This document shows positions 45,313-58,938 of a stretch of 64,000 bases of DNA, one piece after another. A program made the translations under genes and the position numbers. Below the pieces are notes generated by a model that saw nothing but the letters and a program-made list of their open reading frames with translations, was not told where the DNA came from and ran no database searches. The stretch comes from Macrolepiota albuminosa (lineage: Eukaryota > Basidiomycota > Agaricomycetes > Agaricales > Agaricaceae): contig JAMWFC010000040.1 in NCBI GenBank assembly GCA_027475525.1, positions 62,001-126,000 of the forward strand, given 5' to 3'. The first letter of the stretch is position 1, and each line of letters starts with the position of its first letter.

Positions 45313-46882
45313 TAGAATCTCTACGCCAGGATAAACGTGAACGTGAACATGAACACCCACCCGCACGCACGCACGCACGCACACAGATTTATACCCACCT
45401 ACTGTTCGATTCTCCTCGTCCTCGTCATCAACACCCACATCCCACATCCCAACCCCACATCCCACACCCCGTTATTCCCCGCCTATTATATCCCGCCTTT
45501 TGTATTCCCCATCGCTGGCGAGCCGTAACCGTAAACACCGCAGGACGCGCACGCACGCGAATTTGAAATGATATTCTGACGCCTGATACCTGGCGCTTGA
45601 CCCTGATAGTGATTTTTGGCCTTGATACTTTTTGTTCCCCACTTCCACAAGACTTTGACTTTGACTTCGCGATCGCTTCCGCTTCTATGATCGCTTCTGC
45701 TTCTGCCGTCCAGGCGACGTGCGGGACGCGGGGGGTTTTGTTGTGGTTGTGGTTGTGGTTGTGGTTATATTTGGATTTGGATTCGGAATCGGGGACTTGG
45801 TTCAGCTCAAGCTCACTCGGTCGGTCGGTCGTACCCGCTCCCGCTCCCGCTCCCGTTTCTCTCTCTCTCTCTTCTTGTCCTACTGTATTCTCTGGCCTCT
45901 AGTCCTCGAACCCCCGAACCACGAGGCACTCCGAGTCCACAATGAATGTTCAAAGCCCAATACTCAATACATAATACCCGACCCTTGCCCCCACCCCCAG
46001 CTACGCGTTTGACATTATTCGTGGATATCAGTCAAGCCCATCGCAGCGCGTGTCATCATTCATATTCGTATATGTCTATATCCTCCCTCTCCCCTTTGTC
46101 TTCTATCGGAACCGTCAGCGTTTTGTTTGTGTGTAGTTGTATCGTTTCTTCTCTTTTGTTGTTGTTTTTTTTTTTGAATGAGTGTCTTGATGGGATACTT
46201 GGTACACGCTCCTTTTTTGTTGTTGTTGTTTTATTTTTTGGTTTGGGGTTTTTGGGGTTTTTTGGGGTATTGGGTTGTAGTAGGTAGGTAGGTAGGTAGG
46301 TATGTGTGTGTGTGTGGGAATTATTATGTGGAGGTTGGTGTGGAATTGGATTTTTCAGGATTTGTGAGAAATGGAAGTGGAGGGTTTGGGTGTGAGGATG
46401 ATGTGTCTTTTTGAGTGTACGTCCCTTTGTGGGGAAAGGACTCAGGAGGACGGGCGGTCAACTTGACTGTAGGAGGGGTGGATGGATTTCGGTTGGTGGT
46501 TAGAAGTGGTGGGTTCGTGAGGAGCCGCGACTTGGAGATGTGTGCGATATTATATTGAGTTTGGACGAGGTGGCTTTTTTTGTTGGTTTTGGGAGGGAAA
46601 GTTAAGATCAGGCGCATCAAGGCCACCGCGAGTGATCAATGAAGTACAATGGTACTGTCGCAGCATATCGCAAAACAATATGTATTCGTGTAAGATGTAA
46701 GAATAAATGTATTATCTGGAGTGAAGAAATCGAAGATGATCTAGTTATGTCAGTAATAAACGAATAAAAGTAAAGCCCTCACCTGGAGTCAAGAAATCTT
46801 TGTATTATCTGGACTCAAGAAATCGAAGATGATTGAGTTAGGGTCAGTAATAAACGAAATAAAGTAAAGCTCTCACCTGGAG
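45313..46882. other. low-complexity intergenic region (duplicate of 26,724-28,372)
   Basis: Same simple-sequence blocks as copy A (acgcacgcac run at 45,365-45,390, ttgtggttgtgg at 45,740-45,765, poly-T/G at 46,150-46,280, gtag repeats at 46,280-46,300). No supported gene. Confidence 0.6.
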
Positions 46883-47866
46883 TCAAGAAATATTTTTACA
46901 ATAACTAGAAAACGGTTTGACCAGGCGGAAAAGACGTTCGACTAAAATTCCCTCGTATCTATCACATGACCTATGACAATTCGGGCACTTTAAATCATCC
47001 ATGTCCATGTCCTCAAATGATTTGAGTGCATCAGAGACGGCCTTGCCGGAGACTTCCATCTCGATCCAAACTTTACATGCTTCGGGATGAACGAGCTCAC
47101 CGCAGTCACTGCAATCTGTTTCAACTACGAGTGCGCGAGCAACACGAATCAAATCTTCTCGGCAATGAATCTTGTTCCAGAAGGTACGTCAGTGAATTCC
47201 AAAGTCCTTAAATTACCAATGAATTCAAAGTACCCATGGAACGACCAGTTTTGGGATAAGAATTGGTACGACTTCAGCGAGAGGGCGATCCAAGAGACAA
47301 GGCACCGTCAATTGCATGACATCGGGATAGTCGTGCATAAAAGCGTAATTGAGAACTTCAGCTGGATACTCAGGTATCAGTTGTCTTGTTTTGTAGTGGT
47401 CAATTTTGGATTGGAACGAGAAAGATAGTAAAAAACAACTCACACCATGCGAAGCTTACAGATATGCATCACACTGAAAACTTCATACTTTTCAGCAGCT
47501 TCCACCACCTTTGACAGGTATTTGAATGGCAGAAGATCAATCCCAGAATGACGCAAAGGATATATATATGAGAACAGGTCTTCAAGTATCAAGGAGTCCT
47601 CAGACAGCGATACAATCTCTCCATTAGTATTGAATGCAGGTAAAGGAAATCCTGCCGCATGAACCTCTAGATTCTTGCGATGAATGTGAAATAGAACATT
47701 GTCGCTTGACTTGAACAGGATGTCTGCATCTGGTGCATTGACTGTTAATGATCATGGTCAGTCTAGAACAAACTAGCCATCAGATAATTTCCATACAAGC
47801 TTCAGATGTCTTTAACTGTTGTTGGAGTTCTGGATCTTCAGAAAACCTGGCGGTAGTAGAGGACAT
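46883..47866 (-). CDS. BTB/POZ-domain protein with C-terminal Cys/His cluster (copy B)
   Basis: Duplicate of the gene at 28,373-29,346 with conserved exon structure: 47,866-47,797, 47,741-47,444, 47,384-47,234 and 47,170-46,883, all in phase, about 268 residues. Exons 2 and 3 have the same lengths as copy A (298 and 151 bp). Exon 1 is 12 bp longer, in frame. The CxxC clusters remain (CSDCGELVHPEAC, CPNCHRSC), with a 2-residue shortening near the first cluster. The last ~15 residues diverge, ending FSSYCKNIS. No stop, and CpG is retained. Being open despite divergence suggests selection or youth. Function unknown. Confidence 0.8.
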
Positions 47867-47951
47867 TGCCAGCCCGAATCTAAGTGGACGCTAGGAACGA
47901 CAAGTAATAACCGTCAGTGTCTGCCACGAAAAAAGAACGACTATATTATAC

Positions 47952-48106
47952 CTAGTCACGACAAATAATACTAAGTATTGATCAAAGTAGGTATTGTAAT
48001 CATAGACACTGATAAATGGAGCCACTTACTAGTCACGACAAATAATACTAAGTATTGATCAAAGTAGGTATTGTAATCATAGACACTGATAAATGGAGCC
48101 ACTTAC
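47952..48106. repeat. 77-bp-period tandem duplication 12
   Basis: Period 77, 78 matching bases, upstream of BTB copy B. Confidence 0.95.
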
Positions 48107-48163
48107 ACTGAAGATGTGCGACAACTGCTAAAGGGCACGTGACACTGACGGATAACTGACACA

Positions 48164-49137
48164 AACATCCTATCCGGTCCGACAGTGAGCGTCCCTAAAG
48201 AACATCCTAGCGTCTGGAGAATCATACTGCGAGATTCATACGGGTTATGCCGAGCTCAAGATCCCTAAAAACTTCCGTGCATGAGTGAGTGGTGACGGAC
48301 AATATAAATCACAAACGCGATTTTCGGAAATACAAAAGAGAATTGCTTTTGATGTCTTTTAGTATTCATGGTGAGCATAATTTTGTTTAACGTAAATAAT
48401 AAGTTACAAATGCGAAGGTTTCGAAACAACATTGGGTCAAATAACAGCAAAGGCCGGCTCACAAAAAATGAACAAGTCGTCTGGATCCATGACAATGATG
48501 TTGTTGTCATACCTATTGTTCATTGTTCTGCAGACTGTCGCTGTACAACTCTTTTGTACGCAGCGCACTACGTATCTCGTGATTCCCAAGATTTTCTGGC
48601 TTCATTTGGTCTCTGATATTATTTTTTGTTCCGTGTACCAGTCAACATCCTAAGTAGATCTACTCACCATGACTCTTGAGCAAGGTCCCCAATCCTATAG
48701 TTGAGTATGTGGCAAACTCACTTTTTGGCATAAACCAGCTATGTGCTCTTGTCCTTCTACATCTGTTTAGCTCCATGCTGTCAAGAACTACCACGGAATT
48801 GAGGCATAGTACGACTCTGTGGGTCCGCGATCGGAAACTAGTATGGTCTCCTCACTCTAATCGGCTATGTTGTGTATCTTGTATTGCTACCCCACATCTG
48901 GCACAATCAGGAAACTAGTATGGTCTCCTCACTCTAATCGGCTATGTTGTGTATCTTGTATTGCTACCCCACATCTGGCACAATCACTTTTGTTTTGGTG
49001 ATGCAATTGACGGTTGTGCAATTGTGACCCACGTCCAACGTTTTAGCTATGCCTCTTGTATTTAAACGGTCATTGCTCTACACTGGTGTCTGCCCAAGAG
49101 GCGTTCCTTCTGTGGTCTGCATCAATTCCTTTCACTC
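48164..49137. other. intergenic between BTB copy B and the glucanase gene
   Basis: It holds the 77-bp duplications at 47,952-48,106 (edge) and 48,833-48,986, and a plus-strand ORF 48,468-48,653 whose start (MNKSSGSMTMMLLSYLLFIV) looks like a signal peptide or membrane anchor but has no family and no second domain. I do not call it a gene. A tatttaaa motif at 49,059-49,066 may be the TATA box of the glucanase gene, 72-79 bp before its ATG. Confidence 0.4.
48833..48986. repeat. 77-bp-period tandem duplication 13
   Basis: Exact 77-base unit, intergenic. Confidence 0.95.
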
Positions 49138-51108
<1,971 letters not shown>

Positions 51109-51156
51109 AGACGTTGCTCTACGTTATGTACATACCGTTTAGGTCGGGCGATTATC

Positions 51157-51340
51157 TTTTCTCCTCCTATGATATCCTGCTCAAGTTTCTCCTATGATAT
51201 CCTGCTCAAGTTTCTCCTATGATATCCTGTTCAAGTTTCTTCTATGATATCCTGTTCAAGTTTCTCCTATGATATCCTGTACAAGTTTCTCTATGATATC
51301 CTGTTCAAATTTCTCTTATGATATCCTTTTCAAACTTTAC
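51157..51340 (+). repeat. 25-bp minisatellite, about seven units
   Basis: Unit tttctcctatgatatcctgct-caag repeated with drift (tgctcaag, tgttcaag, tgtacaag, ttttcaaa), just 3' of the glucanase stop. One unit lacks one base (tttctctatgatatcc). No coding role. Confidence 0.85.
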
Positions 51341-52461
51341 ATTGTCAGACGCGTAGAATGATACAGCTGATAACATACCAGACTTCTTTGGAAAATCATT
51401 GAGGCTTGTTAGTTTTCCATGATGTATTTCAGTTCTTCATTAGGGGCATTCATTGATCCTTGACCTATTTTCCCGACATCGAACGTATTTTTTGTGAGGG
51501 TCTTTGTGTTTTGCACAATTCGAGGCCATGATGTAAAAACGTTGAACTTGTGTATTATTTGCTAACATCTCCCTGGCATAACGTTCGACGATACAATCAG
51601 TAAAATAGCACTTCAAGAAATCTTCCCAACGGTGGAGGAATGCATCGTTCGACCATTCATTCCCTGTGAGCTTAGATCGCGTCTCGCGTTTCCCCCTTCA
51701 GATGTGCAAACTAGAGCTCATATGAATTCATTCCACCTCTTTTATTTCGTGATGACCCTTTTACATTTTCCCACCATTTCTCTTTGTCTGTCGATTAGTT
51801 ATCCATTCGCCTCCAGACCTCCTAAAAATCATCTCGTCGAGTATGTACTATGGGTAGCCCTGAGATGAGTCGCATGAGATGGTCAAATGGATTAGGGACG
51901 ACCAATTTTTATCCAGTAGCTATGCAGGCTTAAGTTTGAAGCTCGAAACGGGTGCACGTGGAATTGATGACATTCTCTAAGACGCGTAAATAACGCGTAA
52001 ATACAGGTGTGGCTGTGAAGCAACTTAAACATTTCTGATTCTCATACCGTTTTAGCTCTCGTGCTGGCTCTCGTACTGGCACCTTCGTGATTGACGTGTT
52101 TCTCGGAGTGATAGTACATAGTTAAGGTAGAACCTTCTAGTCAAGGCTCATTATTATGGTCGGTTGCTGTGTGCATCTGTTTGTGCATTTCAGGGATGCG
52201 GCACTGTTGGATGAAAATGTTCTGTTCATGTTATCCACCGCTTCGAAAGTTCTCATTTGCCGATGCTCTTCGTATACATAGGCCTCGTGATGAACTGCTT
52301 ATTGGATGCGTCAATCGGGACATAGGCACCATATCCATTCTCGAATCCCAGCCACGTCACCGGCGCATCGTTGATATCCTGTCACAGAGATGATTAATCA
52401 CTGAGGAGCAAGCGTAACGGTTTTATTCAGGATGGTAAAGAAACTTCCTGTGTACCCCTTT

Positions 52462-52615
52462 GATCACACCCGCGACTTCTCTCGATTAACGAGGATCGAA
52501 ATCGCTCCACCGCATGACTTTGGTTCACTGGCCCTTTCGATCACACCCGCGACTTCTCTCGATTAACGAGGATCGAAATCGCTCCACCGCATGACTTTGG
52601 TTCACTGGCCCTTTC
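52462..52615. repeat. 77-bp-period tandem duplication 15
   Basis: Exact 77-base unit, intergenic. Confidence 0.95.
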
Positions 52616-52981
52616 CATTTATTTGTTGGATCTTTGAAGCTGTAGCGCTGTTTTTTTTGTCAAGCCGAAGCCTCGCCCATGAGTTGAAAGTGTCCCATGA
52701 GTCGACCTGAAGAGCGAGTCCAAATCAGTGTCCTATCGCTCCTACTATATGTTATCTTACGCGCGATGTCCGTGCGAAGCATCCATAGAGTTTCCTATCT
52801 TGATGAAGAACAGGCTTAGACGCGTGGACCACTTTTCTGGTCATGACGTCAGCCCAGTGACATTGTCTCTAGTTTTTGCAGTCGCTCTCCCTTTCTGTGA
52901 CAAGCTTACTGTTGCAAGTACCTCTCGAGAAGAGTTATTTGGATGCAAAGGGGCCATAAAGTTTGCCATAAAATTGCTTGA

Positions 52982-53135
52982 GGTACTCGTAATCCAATTT
53001 GTGCATTGGCAACCATTCGCTTCGATTCACTGATCGGTTCCACATTCAAGCATGTCTCGGTACTCGTAATCCAATTTGTGCATTGGCAACCATTCGCTTC
53101 GATTCACTGATCGGTTCCACATTCAAGCATGTCTC
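52982..53135. repeat. 77-bp-period tandem duplication 16
   Basis: Exact 77-base unit at the 5' edge of the DUF1212 gene; it obscures the start codon. Confidence 0.95.
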
Positions 53136-56100
53136 TCATCCGCCAGAAGGGGAAAAGCGGGTTGGGAACGTTTTCTATACTCCCGGTACAAAGACTCCAC
53201 GTCGAGTTCAATGGTTGGACAAGGATCCTGTTTTAAGCTCGCATAATCTGGATGAACAGGGTTTAGACGTAAGTAGTGTTGAGATGATTGTACCCATTGT
53301 TTTCAACGCAGACCTTGACAGCCCGCCGCCTTTGAGAGACTTACGCAAGCCTTGGAGCGCCATAAGGCCTCGCTAACAGCCCGAGTACATCACTATTTGC
53401 CTCAGCCAGAGCCTGCGCACACTATGGACATCAGTGAACTAGGATCGACTCCTCGAATACCGATCAGTCATACGCCTCAGAGCTACCCGTCTTTGAGTGG
53501 TATTCAGAGTAACGAATCCTCTTCTGCTACTTCTTCGGGTTCAACATCACCACATCACCACGTGCCTGGAAATTACATCGATGCCACAGAGCGCGTAGGA
53601 TTACCAGGAACATCTGACCCTCTTATTGCTCAGCGGGAAGCGGAAAAGGTTGTTAATAGCCACATGAGGAAGGGCCGGTTGGGAGAGAAGCTGAAGCTCG
53701 GCAAGAGATGGAACAAGACGAAGAAAATGCGCTATGGGGGCTCAAGATTGGCTGATAGCGATGATAATATGGATGTTGAAAAAGATGCAGGCATAAATGC
53801 TCCCAAGATGCGAGGAAGAGGTGTCTTGTCGACTCTTCTCTCACTATATGGCCAGGATTCAGATCTCGTATCAGGAACATCAACGCCAGGTGTTTATTCC
53901 CTCGATGATTCTCCCGACCCAGACAATCTATGGTTGCGTCCCCGCGGGGACCATGACACACTCCGTCGACCAGGTTCCAAAACTCCTGCAACTCCACAAC
54001 ATTCAAATTCGATGACAGAAGCTACTCCTGAGTCACCGAGCCTCAGTAGGCAATCGACGCTCCTTGGAACCGAACCAAAGGAGTCGAAGTTCCGCCAGTT
54101 TTCCCCATCTGTGCTTATCCAACGCCATAAAAATATAAAGACACGAAGTGGAGGAGGGGTATTTGGTCCTCTTATCGCGAGCACCGGTAATCTTACTGGT
54201 GTCGTTGCACCCACACAAAGTCAACTTCAACCTGATCTTAAGCGGCCAGGTTACCGTCTTTCGAGGTAAGTTATCTCTCCATGTAACATCCCCTTGACGT
54301 TTACTTTTCACCAAAGATACTCATTTGACGAGAAGCCTCGATTATCCGGCATGGATTTGAGGGCTCCAAGTCGTGCACGAAGCACGCACGATGATACGTC
54401 GTCCTATGCAAGCCTCGATTATCCGGCATGGATTTGAGGGCTCCAAGTCGTGCACGAAGCACGCACGATGATACGTCGTCCTATGCTCCTTCGATTCTTA
54501 GCGCATCAAGCTCTCCGCCTTCTCCAACCGCCACAGATCCAGGCCCATCCGATCGAAGTGGACAGGTATTCTCAGAGACATATCGGTCCCCTCAATACGA
54601 AGTTTAGGCGGGCGTAGTGGAATGAGTACGCCTGCCCGAAGCACATCACCTTCTTTCGAGGGAGTGTTGCCAGATTTGAAACGACCATTTGATATGGATA
54701 ATTGGAAGAAGCGGAAAAGGAAACAAGCTAGAGTTTTTGTATGTGCCTCATGATCTTGTTCTTTGTACCTTCGCTAATTGAGCATTGGCAGATCACACGT
54801 CACGTAGCTCATATAATTGAACGACAGGCGTTTATTCTCAAGTTTGCGAGAGCGATGATGATGTTCGGTGCTCCTTCGCACCGTCTTCAGTCTCAAATAA
54901 CTTCCACTGCTCGTGTCTTAGATCTCGAAATGAGCTGCGTCTATCTTCCAGACGTACTACTTGTCAGCCTTGATGATAGCTCCACGAGCACGAGTAACGT
55001 CAAAATAATCAGACAAGCTAGCTCTTTGGACCTTGTCAAGCTTACGGATGCATATCGTCTGTACTGGAAGGTCAGCCATTATATTTCGGTCAGTTCTGAA
55101 ATGGTCGTGTATACCAACATCACGCAGGTCATTCATGACAAACTATCGGTATCGGACGCATCCGCAGAATTAGATAACATCATGGGCAGACCGCAGCTGT
55201 ACAACTGGTGGAAACTCGTCTTTTTTGGCGGAATGTGTTCGAGCTCCATTTGTACAGTCAGTTTTGACGGAAGCTTTATTGACGCTTTGATCGTTTTTCC
55301 TCTGGGTGCCTTGCTCATTGTCATACAGCTATTGAGCGTTCGCAATGAGTTATATTCCAATGTATTTGAGTATATATCTTTTCAATTTGCAACACCAGGT
55401 TGTTGACTTGGTTTCCAGAGTAACTGTAACTACATTATTCAGTTTCATTGCCGCCGCGTTGGCCGCTTCCCGTCGTTTTTGCTATTCCGCTGTTGCGTCG
55501 AGCTCTGTCGTTTTGATTCTCCCGGTCAGCTATATCTGTCATCTCATCAGAGCTGTTAACGCTGACTTCCTATCAGGGTTTTATTGTTCTCAATGGCGCT
55601 CTAGAGTTAATGTCGCGCAACATCGTCGCTGGTTCTGTGCGTCTCTGTTACGCCATAGTATATGCTCTTTTCCTTGGGTTTGGGTTGGCGATGGGTGCAA
55701 AGGCATTCGTGCAGATTACGGGACAGGAGATAGTTGGTTCAACTGATGTCGTCTGTTCGATTAGCCATTATGAGGGTGCCCCGTGGTATCAGCAAACTCC
55801 ATCGAAGGTCTGGGGTACGTTGAAGTTCTGACTTTGTTCCCCTTCTTTATGACTGGATCCTGGCAGCTTTTCTAACAGTACCCATGTTTTCGCTCTTTCT
55901 GAGCCTACGAAACCAAGCACCTTATAACGGAGTAGAGTTGGTGTGTCTGAGATCATCTGTATTCATCTATCTAATTATCTCACGATAACATATAGCCCCT
56001 ACTCGTTGGTATTGCTTGTGTTGGCTGGGTTACCAACTACTTCACAGGGACCGCATTTGTTAATCAGTCGGATATCAGTGCTGCGGTTGGGTAACTAACT

Positions 56101-56502
56101 CATCGTCGCATTGTCCTAACGATTCTTCTGAAGAATTTTCATCCAGCGCGTTCGCAGTCGGTATCGTTGCGAACATGTATGCTCGCATTTTCAAGGGTAA
56201 CGCTTTTGTTGTCATGGTTCGTCGTCCAACCCCGAACGACACCTCGAACTGACGGTATTTGTTATGTTTTGCAGATCACGGGCATTCTATTTCAAGTCCC
56301 GTCGGGTCTAGGAAGCGGTGGCCTGTTAAACTACGTCTCTCGACAGACTCATGGGGATTCTAACTCCTATCTTTCTGGCTTCCAAACAGCTCTCAAACTC
56401 GTCTCCGTCGGTATTGGGCTAACTGTGGGCCTGGGAATATCCCTGGTGTTAATGCATCCCATACAAAGTAGACGAAGGGCTGGTGGAATCTTTAGTCTTT
56501 AG
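53136..56502 (+). CDS. DUF1212/ThrE-family membrane protein (pheromone-regulated PRM10-like)
   Basis: Multi-pass membrane protein related to bacterial threonine exporter ThrE and yeast Prm10; substrate unknown in fungi. The cytosolic Ser/Pro-rich N-terminal region (53,136-54,738) has conserved pieces (RRVQWLD, LDEQGLDPAAFERL, LKRPFDMDNWKKRKRKQ). The conserved ThrE domain follows: FILKFARAMMMFGAPSHRL, then a hydrophobic series with NELYSNVFE and GFIVLNGALELMSRNIVAGS, ending in LLNYVSRQTHG and about ten TM segments overall. Exons after 54,738 are 54,792-55,070, 55,128-55,369, 55,419-55,524, 55,577-55,814, 55,867-55,940, 55,996-56,090, 56,147-56,216 and 56,275-56,502. Two unresolved points: the true start codon (the frame is open at 53,136 next to a 77-bp duplication) and the reading frame between 54,565 and 54,605. 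The 77-bp duplication 54,333-54,486 adds a premature TGA; removing a copy restores the frame. Confidence 0.85.
54333..54486. repeat. 77-bp-period tandem duplication 17
   Basis: Exact 77-base unit in a DUF1212 exon, creating a TGA. Removal restores the frame. Confidence 0.95.
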
Positions 56503-57449
56503 TTCGCTCTGTATTTATTTATGATAGACTTCTAAGGTCTTTTTGCTCATGTCTCACTACTTAGACTTTTACTACTTCTTCGCCTATTCATTCGTATATT
56601 CTCTACAATCAGTTGAAATTTACCATGCTGAATCCCTCAGATCCTCTGGACCTCTTCATAATGGTCAGGTTACAACGCACGCAACTTTGCTTTGAAACAC
56701 GCGATTAAGTCACTCGCTTTCCTTTTTGGACGGCTTATATATATGTTACTTTGCTAGACTTTATGCTTATTTTTGCCATGTGTGGCGTGAGATCTGTTGT
56801 CTGAGGAAAACAACGTGTAGAAACTATTAACGGGATCATTACACCATTCTCAGAATTTTCTACTTTTGTCATATATTATAAGTGAAAACCAGTCTGATTT
56901 GCTAATGAAATGGAATGACATTCCGATAAAATCCCAGGTTGGTACCACAACAATCTGATCTTATTTGGAAATGTCATGATAGAAATATTGATCTTTGGCA
57001 TTCACACAGAATTTCAATAATGATTTCCAGTTTTATTTGCAGGAATCATTACCTCCTGAAAATACTCTAAAGTGATGATTATTTTTCCATGACCAGGATA
57101 TATATATGGAAAGAATTGTGGCTTAGCATAAGTACAACTTCTATGAGACTTATTATTCTCATACTCTACCGGTGAGAGTAAAATCACTAAATCCCATTAT
57201 GTGTACTCCTAATTTTACCAAGTAATACACTATCCACAATGTTCATACCATTTATTGTCTCACCAACTTGGTGCCAGATGTGATCTGGCTGATAACGGCA
57301 TCATGATGAAATAATAACTTCGAGTTCTCACATGCCTATTAGAACATTCACTACACACACAAGGGCCATTAGCAATGTCTGGTGAGTACATCTGAGGCCT
57401 ATTTACTTCAAAACAATCTATACTGACAATCATACAAGTGAACAGTGAC
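56503..57449. other. intergenic, 3' of the DUF1212 gene, no gene
   Basis: It becomes AT-rich after about 56,850. Only short ORFs. The last few hundred bases continue, beyond the copia insertion, at 62,869. Confidence 0.45.
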
Positions 57450-57454
57450 ATAGT

Positions 57455-57788
57455 TGTTACAATCCAGAGGTTTAGGACACTGTAAGTGTGCCTGACCCTT
57501 TCACATATCACACCATTCACATACCATTGTCATATATTGGACAAAGCTACCATAGAGTACATATATTCACCTACTGGCAAATGGGCACCCTCAGTCATTT
57601 CTACACAGACTGAGGGTGAGTGATAACGTCGACTATACAATACATAAATACTTACTTACCTCACCTAGATCAGAAGACTTACTGTCTGTCTTAATCTAGG
57701 TACAAAATAGAGTCATTTCTACACAGACTGAGGATCAGAAGACTTACTGTTTGTCTTAATCTAGGTTACCCAGTGTTAGATTCCAACA
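57455..57788 (+). repeat. copia 5' LTR, with an extra ~67 bp
   Basis: 334 bp versus 267 bp for the 3' LTR. The excess is an internal imperfect duplication: atcagaagacttactgtctg at about 57,669 recurs at about 57,734 after a stretch resembling an upstream LTR piece (gtcatttctacacagactga at 57,593 and 57,712). It keeps aacgtcgac, where the 3' LTR has aatgttgac. Confidence 0.9.
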
Positions 57789-58149
57789 GGTTATGGGCAT
57801 TTGCTGTTCTCGAACCACTTGAATCTGAACTGGGTATCTATTGTTTTTTCTTGGGCTGGCTGCCCAGACCACTTTGCATCTGATATATGTGCAACTTGCA
57901 TAGGATCTACTTGTCTATTTCTATATTGCACAACTGACTGTTGTGTCACCCACAATAATGACTTCTGTGGGTGAAACTGCATCTCTCCCCACTCCAGAAT
58001 TTAAACTTGGCCCTGACATCATTGCTAAAATGCAAAAAGTAAATGCATCAGGAAACCCAACAATCTTGCCAGTTGGGAAAGTCATGGCAGGCTGGAATGG
58101 ACATATCTTGGACAAAGATGACAGAAAATAGAGTGAGTGGTTCTATACC

Positions 58150-58938
58150 ATGAACCTCGAGCCGTTGATGGTCCAGTTATGGGAATACATATTCAATCAG
58201 CCACCTTCCCCCCACCTGACATATGAGCCTTGTGCCTACCAAGCATGGTGTAGCAACAACCGTCTGGCATGTTTCTTTGTAAAGCATGCATTATTGACGT
58301 CCGAGCAGAAACTCTGTGCTGATGAGTGGGATCCTGTGAAGCTATGGCAATACTTGAAGGAACACTATGGGGGTGCTGTGCCAGTCCAACAAGTTTGCCT
58401 ACTCCAGGAAGCCCTCACTACAAAGTGTTCTCTGGTAGAGTCCCTTATAAAGACAGCCAACATGATTTTTGAGAAGATCAATCATGCATTTGAGGCCAGC
58501 AAGGTCACCAAGAAGCTGTTGCAGTCCATCGCTGTTCTCTCATCTCTGTCAGACAGATCTTATGCCCACATACACTCTATTATTTTGTGTGACCTCACCT
58601 CAGCTGCTGATGTGAAGAAATACAGTCCTGTCAAGATTTGCTGTTTCCTGGAGGGGGAGCAGACTTTGATGGATGCCGACAAGTCAACAGTACAAGCTGA
58701 ACCAACTGTCCTGGCTGCAAAAACATCAAAATTCAATAGACTCATCTGCACTGGATGCAAATCCTGGGGCCATCCTTTTTATAATGACCACACCTTGCTG
58801 TGGTGCATCCTGGAAGGGGGTGGTATGGCAGGGAAGACTATTGAGGAATCTTGGTTGGCATGTATTGCACATTTAAAGGCTCAGCAAAAGGGAAAGGACA
58901 AGAAGAAATTGTCATCAAAAATTACTGTCACACCTTAA
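58150..58938 (+). pseudogene. copia gag
   Basis: 262-codon ORF in the gag position after the 5' LTR. UBN2-type gag pattern: YQAWCSNNRLACFFVKHALL, DPVKLWQYLKEHY, and a degraded zinc-knuckle-like stretch (CTGCKSWGHPFYNDH, C-X2-C-X4-H-X4-D for C). The N-terminal start lies in 57,943-58,131, separated by a stop. Confidence 0.75.

Larger units (their letters stand above)
37360..48163 (+). repeat. segmental duplication, copy B, split by TEs
   Basis: Same orientation as 25,975-29,487. The left piece 37,360-37,790 carries CHS7 exon 2 and the start of exon 3 with CpG converted to TG/CA. A LINE and a solo LTR (37,790-44,410) follow. Then about 44,415-44,458, a 650-bp insert, and 45,117-48,163 (CpG retained), which includes the intact BTB copy B. 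The duplication postdates the CHS7-BTB arrangement and predates the LINE. Confidence 0.85.
51341..53135. other. intergenic, no supported gene
   Basis: ORFs at 51,632-51,868, 52,169-52,393 and 52,728-53,033 have no family resemblance. The 5' end of the DUF1212 gene must lie in or near its right part. 77-bp duplications at 52,462-52,615 and 52,982-53,135. Confidence 0.45.

Noticed and set aside
51157..51340. CRISPR-like array
   Set aside because: Units are contiguous with no spacers, in a fungal genome; it is a minisatellite.
53352..54269. Stand-alone 305-codon gene
   Set aside because: It is one exon of the DUF1212 gene; the ATG is internal and the preceding exon (RRVQWLD...) joins in phase.
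57671..57770. Another 77-bp assembly duplication
   Set aside because: Period is about 65 with mismatches (tctgtc versus ttgtc); it is an LTR-internal duplication.
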